A stretch of DNA of 58,264 nucleotides, taken from a bacterium. GTDB taxonomy: Bacteria > Chloroflexota > Dormibacteria > Aeolococcales > Bog-877. Within the stretch, counting starts at the first letter, position 1. Each line of letters opens with the position of its first letter. Under the pieces are notes generated by a model. That model searched no databases, was not told where the DNA came from, and saw only the letters and a list, made by a program, of their open reading frames with translations. Location of the stretch: positions 1 to 58,264 of the forward strand of contig JAJYET010000011.1 of NCBI GenBank assembly GCA_021785655.1, written 5' to 3'. Of this stretch, positions 54,064 through 58,264 are shown one piece after another. The position numbers and the translations under genes are program-made.

Positions 54064-54773
54064 CCGGCGCTCAGGATCTGGAGGCAGTGGTTCACGTCCT
54101 CGCTGTACAGGTCGGTCGGCACCCGGGCCGGAACGGCGCCCCGCCCCACGGGCATGAAGAAACCGTACTGAGGGGCGGGGTTGACCAGCGCCAGCGGGAT
54201 CCCCTGGCGCACCGGGGGAAAGACCGCCAGCAGCCAGACCGCAGCCCCTGGGTTCACGTCTGCCGAGCAGAGGTCGAGGCGGTTGCTGGAGAGGACCACG
54301 ACGGGCCGGATCGGGTCGTAGTAGCTGAGCTGCACCTGTCCGTGGGCCCCTGGGGGAACCAGGTGGACGGTGCCGCCGTTGGCCGCGGAGGTCTCCAGCA
54401 CCGTTTGGGTTAGGCCCACGCCGCAGGTGGACGCCCCCGGATTCCGGGCCAGAGCCACCACCTCCAAGAGCGGGCCCAGCCCGGCCAGCTGGCTCGCGTC
54501 CCGGGCCTCGGCCCCGGAGAGGAGGGGGAGGACGTCGGCCAGCGGCACCTGGCGGCTGTAGTAGAAGGCGATGCTGCTGTGATCCACGTAGAAGCCGCCG
54601 TCCGGGCTGCAGGCCGCGCTCCCCTCACTCACCGGCCGGGCGTGGGCGCTCACCGGGAGCTGGCCCGTCAGCGCCCGCTGGGCGTCGGCCGCGCTGGACA
54701 CGCTGGCTCCGCAGGCTGTAAGGGTGAGGGCCAGCAGCGCCAGCGCCCCCACCCCTGTTCGGGGCGAGAGCAC
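54060..54773 (-). CDS. Predicted lipoprotein
   Basis: A 237-residue exported protein of unknown function. A short signal peptide ends in a lipobox (ALLALTLTACGAS, Cys at about residue 22), so it is anchored to the outer face of the membrane. The mature part is rich in beta strands, with five or more Cys (ACSPDGG, STCGVG, LDLCSADV, NHCLQ) that could form disulfides. GTG 54773 is 2 nt after the pyrE stop. Its own stop overlaps the pcm start. Confidence 0.75.
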   Translation of the reverse strand: MLSPRTGVGALALLALTLTACGASVSSAADAQRALTGQLPVSAHARPVSEGSAACSPDGGFYVDHSSIAFYYSRQVPLADVLPLLSGAEARDASQLAGLGPLLEVVALARNPGASTCGVGLTQTVLETSAANGGTVHLVPPGAHGQVQLSYYDPIRPVVVLSSNRLDLCSADVNPGAAVWLLAVFPPVRQGIPLALVNPAPQYGFFMPVGRGAVPARVPTDLYSEDVNHCLQILSAG

Positions 54774-54775
54774 GG

Positions 54776-55360
54776 CTACGGCCGGGGACCCGGGGAGGTC
54801 GGGCCGGCCAGAAGCTCGGAGCGGGTGAAGATGGCCCGCAGCCGGTGGCCGGCGGCCTCGACCCGCTCCCGGCCCCCCTCCTCCCGGTCCAGCAGGGTGT
54901 AGAGGCACACCACTCGGGCGCCCGCGGCCTGCACCCGCTCCGCCGCCGCCAGCAGGGAGCCGCCGCTGGTGAGGGCGTCGTCGACCACGGCCACCGGTTG
55001 GCCCGGGGCCGGAGGAGGGCCGGCGAACTCCCCGCCCACCCCATGCTCCTTGGTGCCCTTGCGGACGATGAAGGCCGCCACCCGCGGCCCCTCGTCCAGG
55101 GCGCTGCAGAGCGCCACCGCGGTGACCATGGGGTCGGCACCCAGAGTGGGACCGCCGACCGCCTCGGCGCCATCCTCGCGGGCGAACTCCAGGAGCGCCC
55201 GTCCCACCAGGAGAGCCCCCACCGGGTCCAGCGTCACCAGGCGTCCGTCGAAGTAGTAGGGGCTGCGGCGGCCACTGGTCAGGAGGAAATCCCCCACCTT
55301 GAAGGCGCGGTCCAGCATCAGCCGGAGAAGCGTCCGCCGCTCCTCGGCGCTGAGGGGCAT
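54776..55360 (-). CDS. pyrE: Orotate phosphoribosyltransferase
   Basis: A 194-residue pyrimidine-biosynthesis enzyme that joins orotate to PRPP. KVGDFLLTSGRRSPYYFDGR opens the family pattern, VRKGTKEHGVGGEFAG is the catalytic loop with Lys, and VAVVDDALTSGGS is the PRPP-binding motif. In the last of these the usual (E/D)D-(V/L)-(V/I)TTG is DDALTSG, a mild deviation. The ATG overlaps the gcvPB stop (ATGA). Confidence 0.92.
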   Translation of the reverse strand: MPLSAEERRTLLRLMLDRAFKVGDFLLTSGRRSPYYFDGRLVTLDPVGALLVGRALLEFAREDGAEAVGGPTLGADPMVTAVALCSALDEGPRVAAFIVRKGTKEHGVGGEFAGPPPAPGQPVAVVDDALTSGGSLLAAAERVQAAGARVVCLYTLLDREEGGRERVEAAGHRLRAIFTRSELLAGPTSPGPRP

Positions 55361-56844
55361 CAGCCGCCGGGCTGGGGCCGCCAGCGCAGCACCAGCTGGC
55401 GCGCCGCACGCACCTCATCCACCCGCCGGACCGGGGCCCGGTGCGGGGCCGAGGCCAGGATTTCGGGGTCGCGGCCCCCCTCCTCCACGATCAGGCGCAC
55501 GATCTCCGCCAGGTCGTCCAGGGAGCGCTTGGACTCAGTCTCGGTGACCTCGAACATCATCGCTTCGGGGACGGTGATGGGGAAGTAGACGGTCGGCGGA
55601 TGGACGCCGTAGTCGATCATCCGCTTGGCGATGTCGAGGGCCCTCAGCTCCGGGTGGGCCGAGCGCTTGGGGGTAGCGACAAACTCATGGAAGGTGTCGG
55701 TGTCCACCTGGGTGGGCAGCACCTGGCGAAGTCGGGCGCGCAGGTAGCGGCTGTTGAGCACCGCGTCCCGGGCCACCTCCCCGATCTCGTTCCCATAGGC
55801 CAGGATGTAGGCGTAGGCGCGGACCAGCATGCCGAAGTTGCCGTAGTAGGAGCGGACCTTGCCCACGCTCTGGGGGAGGTCGGAGTCGAGGAGGTACCGG
55901 TCCCCCTGGCGGCGGATCCGGGGGACTGGGAGGTAGGGCTCCAGCTCGGCCCGCACGCCCACCGGCCCGGCCCCGGGACCGCCCCCGCCGTGGGGGGTGG
56001 AGAAGGTCTTGTGGAGGTTCAGGTGGACCACGTCGAAGCCCATGTCCCCGGGACGGGCCACGCCCACCAGGGCGTTCAGGTTGGCTCCGTCGTAGTAGAC
56101 CAGGGCCCCCGCGCGGTGAGCCATCTCCGCCATCTCCTCGATGGAGCGTTCGAAGATGCCAAGGGTGTTGGGGTTGGTGAGCATCACCGCCGCCACCTCG
56201 GGGCCGAGCTTGGCCCGGAGGTCCTCCAAGTCCACGGTGCCGTCCGCCGAGCTGGCCACCGTCTCCACCTGGAAGCCCAGCTGGGCAGCGCTGGCCGGGT
56301 TGGTCCCGTGGGCGGTGTCGGGCACGATCACCTTGGTCCGGGACTGGTCCCCCCGGCTGCGGTGGTGGGCCTGGATCATGCGGAGCCCGGTCCACTCGCC
56401 GTGGGCCCCGGCGGCTGGCTGCAGCGAGACGGCGTCCATCCCGGTGATCTCACAGAGGAGGCGCTCAAGCCCCCACATCAGCTCCAGCGCCCCCTGGATC
56501 GACTCCACCGGCTGCCAGGGATGAAGGTCGGCGAACCCCGGTAGGGCCGCCATCCGTTCGTTGATGGCCGGGTTGTACTTCATGGTGCAGGACCCCAGGG
56601 GGTACCCGCCCTGCTGGAGGTTGTGGTTGCGCCGCGCCAGCCGGCCGAAGTGGCGGGCCAGGTCGGGCTCGCTCACCTGGGGGATGTGGGCGGGGTTCTG
56701 ACGGCGCCAGCGCTCCGGGATGGCCTCGTCCGCCCCTGGGCCGGGCACCCCCGCCGAGGGCAGCCTGGGGCCTGTGCCAGCCTCCTTGGCGATCTCGAAA
56801 ACCAGTGGCTCCTCCCCTGCCCACGCCGGCTGGGGGCCGCTCAC
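55360..56844 (-). CDS. gcvPB: Glycine dehydrogenase (decarboxylating) subunit 2
   Basis: A 494-residue beta-type subunit of the split P-protein of the glycine cleavage system. The PLP-binding Lys lies in HLNLHKTFSTPHGGGGPG. YPLGSCTMKYNPAINE, LQPAAGAHGEW and DTAHGTNPASA are standard motifs. It decarboxylates glycine and passes the aminomethyl group to GcvH lipoate. GTG 56844 overlaps the gcvPA stop (GTGA), and pyrE follows with an ATGA overlap. Confidence 0.95.
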   Translation of the reverse strand: MSGPQPAWAGEEPLVFEIAKEAGTGPRLPSAGVPGPGADEAIPERWRRQNPAHIPQVSEPDLARHFGRLARRNHNLQQGGYPLGSCTMKYNPAINERMAALPGFADLHPWQPVESIQGALELMWGLERLLCEITGMDAVSLQPAAGAHGEWTGLRMIQAHHRSRGDQSRTKVIVPDTAHGTNPASAAQLGFQVETVASSADGTVDLEDLRAKLGPEVAAVMLTNPNTLGIFERSIEEMAEMAHRAGALVYYDGANLNALVGVARPGDMGFDVVHLNLHKTFSTPHGGGGPGAGPVGVRAELEPYLPVPRIRRQGDRYLLDSDLPQSVGKVRSYYGNFGMLVRAYAYILAYGNEIGEVARDAVLNSRYLRARLRQVLPTQVDTDTFHEFVATPKRSAHPELRALDIAKRMIDYGVHPPTVYFPITVPEAMMFEVTETESKRSLDDLAEIVRLIVEEGGRDPEILASAPHRAPVRRVDEVRAARQLVLRWRPQPGG

Positions 56845-58196
56845 GCCATCACCTCGGCCGGCCGGGCCTGCTTGACCAAGCCCAAGAGCGCGGCCCGGTA
56901 GCGACCGATGGCGCCCGCCGAAGACATCTCCGTGGCGCAGACCAGGATCCGGTTCCCCCCCAGGGGATGGCCGGCGAGGATGCCCTCTTCCGCGAGCCGG
57001 CGGCAGACCTCCTCGCTGGGCAGCGGCGTCTCCAGGACGAACTCCCAGAGGAACTCCCCGGGAAGCGGAAGCCGGCAGCCCGGAAGCTCGGAGAGCAGCT
57101 GCGCCAGCCGGTGGGCCCGCCGGAAGGAGATGTCGGCCACCTGGCGGAGGCCGGCCGAGCCCATCTTGGCGAGATAGGCGGTCGCCGCCAGGGCCATGAG
57201 AGCGTGGTTGGTGCAGATGTTGGAGGTCGCTCGCTCCCTGCGGATGTGCTGCTCCCGAGTCTGAAGGGTGAGGGTGTAGGCCCGCCCGCCCTGGCTGTCC
57301 ACGGTGAGGCCCACGAGCCGCCCGGGCATCCGCCGCACCAGCTCCTGCCGGCAGGCCAGCAGCCCCACCGTGGGTCCCCCCAACTGCGGGGGGATCCCCA
57401 GCTGCTGGCCGTCCCCGGCGGCGAGATCCGCGCCCTCGGCTCCGGGAGGCTGCACCACCGCGGCGGCCACCGGGTCCGCGGCCACGAGACCGAGGGCGCC
57501 CCTCGCATGGGCCAGCCCCATCAGCTCCGCCACGGGCTCCAGCTGGCCGTAGAAGTTGGGCTGGGGGACCGCCAGCACGGCGGCTGGCGAGGCGGAAAGG
57601 GCCGCCTCGGCCTGGGCGAGGTCCGTCGTGCCCTGGGCGGATGCGGGGAGCAGATCCAGCTCCGCGCCGCGGCCGTCAGCGTAGGTCTGCAGCACCCGCA
57701 GAGTCTCCGGGTGCAGCGTCGAGGCGGCCAGGATCCGGGCGCGGCCGGTGTGGGCCACCGCCAGCAGCGCTCCCTCGGCCACCGCGGTGGCACCGTCGTA
57801 CATGGACGCGTTGGCGACATCCAGGTCGTACAGCTCGGCCACCATCGACTGGAACTCGAAGATGGTCTGCAGGTACCCCTGGCTAGCCTCCGCCTGGTAG
57901 GGCGTGTAGGCGGTGTAGAACTCCGGCCGGGCGATGGTGGCGAGCACGATGGCCGGGATGAAGCGGGAGTAGATCCCCGCGCCGAGGAAGCAGTCCCACC
58001 TGGCCAGCTCCCGGTTACGGCGCGCCAGCCGCTCCAGCTCGGCGGCCAGCTCCGGCTCGCTCAGCGGCTCGGGCAGGTCGAGCCGGCGGCCCAGCAGGTG
58101 GCGGGGCACCTCTCGGAACAGCTCGTCCACCGACTGAGCGCCGATCTCGGCCAGCATCTCGGCGCGCTCAGTCTCGGTGTTGGGCAGGTAGGCCAT
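56841..58196 (-). CDS. gcvPA: Glycine dehydrogenase (decarboxylating) subunit 1
   Basis: A 451-residue alpha-type subunit of the split P-protein. MAYLPNTETERAEMLAEIG, FLGAGIYSRFIPAIV and YTPYQAEASQGYLQTIFEFQSMV are typical of GcvPA. ATG 58196 has TGAGGA 8 nt upstream. It forms the alpha2beta2 enzyme with gcvPB, encoded immediately downstream. The gene directly upstream appears to be another glycine-cleavage gene cut by the window edge. Confidence 0.95.
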   Translation of the reverse strand: MAYLPNTETERAEMLAEIGAQSVDELFREVPRHLLGRRLDLPEPLSEPELAAELERLARRNRELARWDCFLGAGIYSRFIPAIVLATIARPEFYTAYTPYQAEASQGYLQTIFEFQSMVAELYDLDVANASMYDGATAVAEGALLAVAHTGRARILAASTLHPETLRVLQTYADGRGAELDLLPASAQGTTDLAQAEAALSASPAAVLAVPQPNFYGQLEPVAELMGLAHARGALGLVAADPVAAAVVQPPGAEGADLAAGDGQQLGIPPQLGGPTVGLLACRQELVRRMPGRLVGLTVDSQGGRAYTLTLQTREQHIRRERATSNICTNHALMALAATAYLAKMGSAGLRQVADISFRRAHRLAQLLSELPGCRLPLPGEFLWEFVLETPLPSEEVCRRLAEEGILAGHPLGGNRILVCATEMSSAGAIGRYRAALLGLVKQARPAEVMA

Positions 58197-58234
58197 GACC
58201 GTTCCTCAGAACTTCAAGCTTCGGATGGCGGCGC

Positions 58235-58264
58235 TCAGTGGGAGTCGCTCTCCGCGAAGGCATC
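58235..58264 (-). CDS. Partial gene, possibly the end of gcvH
   Basis: The last nine codons (DAFAESDSH) and a TGA stop of a gene entering from the window edge, 38 nt before gcvPA. The ending resembles the C-terminus of glycine cleavage H protein, but a different frame (ending at 58206) could instead be the end of gcvT. Too short to decide. Confidence 0.3.
   Translation of the reverse strand, partial: DAFAESDSH

Overview
This is a very GC-rich bacterial chromosome segment. It is gene-dense, has few tRNA-, rRNA- or phage-like signals (I found none), frequent GTG/TTG starts, many start/stop overlaps (ATGA, GTGA, TTGA) and several genes whose -10-like hexamer lies only 5-9 nt before the start codon, which suggests leaderless transcripts. 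Gene content (class II FBPase, ATP-type PEPCK, split glycine decarboxylase, a form II CO-dehydrogenase-like molybdenum hydroxylase, a DUF5679 mini zinc ribbon, class A PBP) fits a high-GC Terrabacteria lineage of the Actinomycetota / Chloroflexota / Dormibacterota type. The exact phylum is inference and no marker here settles it.

Layout. 1-7.4 kb: a stand-alone receiver protein, a DUF971 protein, gluconeogenesis (glpX, pckA) around a CBS/zinc-ribbon protein, then isochorismatase-like, methyltransferase, dCMP-deaminase, molybdopterin adenylyltransferase (mog) and HAD genes. 7.4-10.3 kb: convergent GH36-like and membrane-anchored GH5-like glycosidases. 10.6-14.5 kb: an IS630 remnant and a complete IS630-type element on either side of a divergent class A penicillin-binding protein. 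14.5-15.3 kb: a PrmC-related methyltransferase whose stop codon shares a CTAG with the IS transposase stop. 15.5-23.9 kb: an eight-gene molybdenum-hydroxylase operon (coxS-L-M-D-E, xdhC, mocA, molybdopterin-binding protein). 24.3-31.8 kb: an ArsR-type regulator and a long leftward operon proS-dinB-orf-nudix-membrane protein-moaC-pucR-like. 31.9-39.7 kb: a glyoxalase gene stump, HAD hydrolase, Arg-rich protein, GtrA-like, MBL hydrolase, DinB-family, DUF5679, M20 peptidase, two TrkA-type K+ regulators, universal stress protein and DedA. 39.7-45.2 kb: an unusual leftward gyrB-plsX-gyrA-(dedA) operon. 45.9-49.3 kb: a Upf1-like SF1 helicase with an Arg-rich tail and a 3-hydroxyacyl-CoA dehydrogenase. 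49.7-53.4 kb: esterase, MarR / DUF998 divergent pair, ECF sigma factor with a single-pass, repeat-tailed partner. 53.4-58.3 kb: a leftward operon gcvPA-gcvPB-pyrE-lipoprotein-pcm.

How they fit together. Molybdenum-cofactor functions recur in three places (mog at 6.1 kb, the whole cox-like operon, moaC at 26.8 kb), so the strongest functional theme is assembly of a molybdopterin hydroxylase together with its own maturation factors and two adjacent regulators. The points most worth a second look are: the IS630 insertion exactly at a shared stop codon; the lack of any ATG/GTG/TTG start for a full-length pcm (a CTG in a CTGA overlap fits); plsX embedded between gyrB and gyrA; an isoleucine at the quinolone-determining position of GyrA; and an orphan stem-loop at 35.9 kb that looks like one type I-E CRISPR repeat. 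I did not find a clearly new multi-gene system beyond these.
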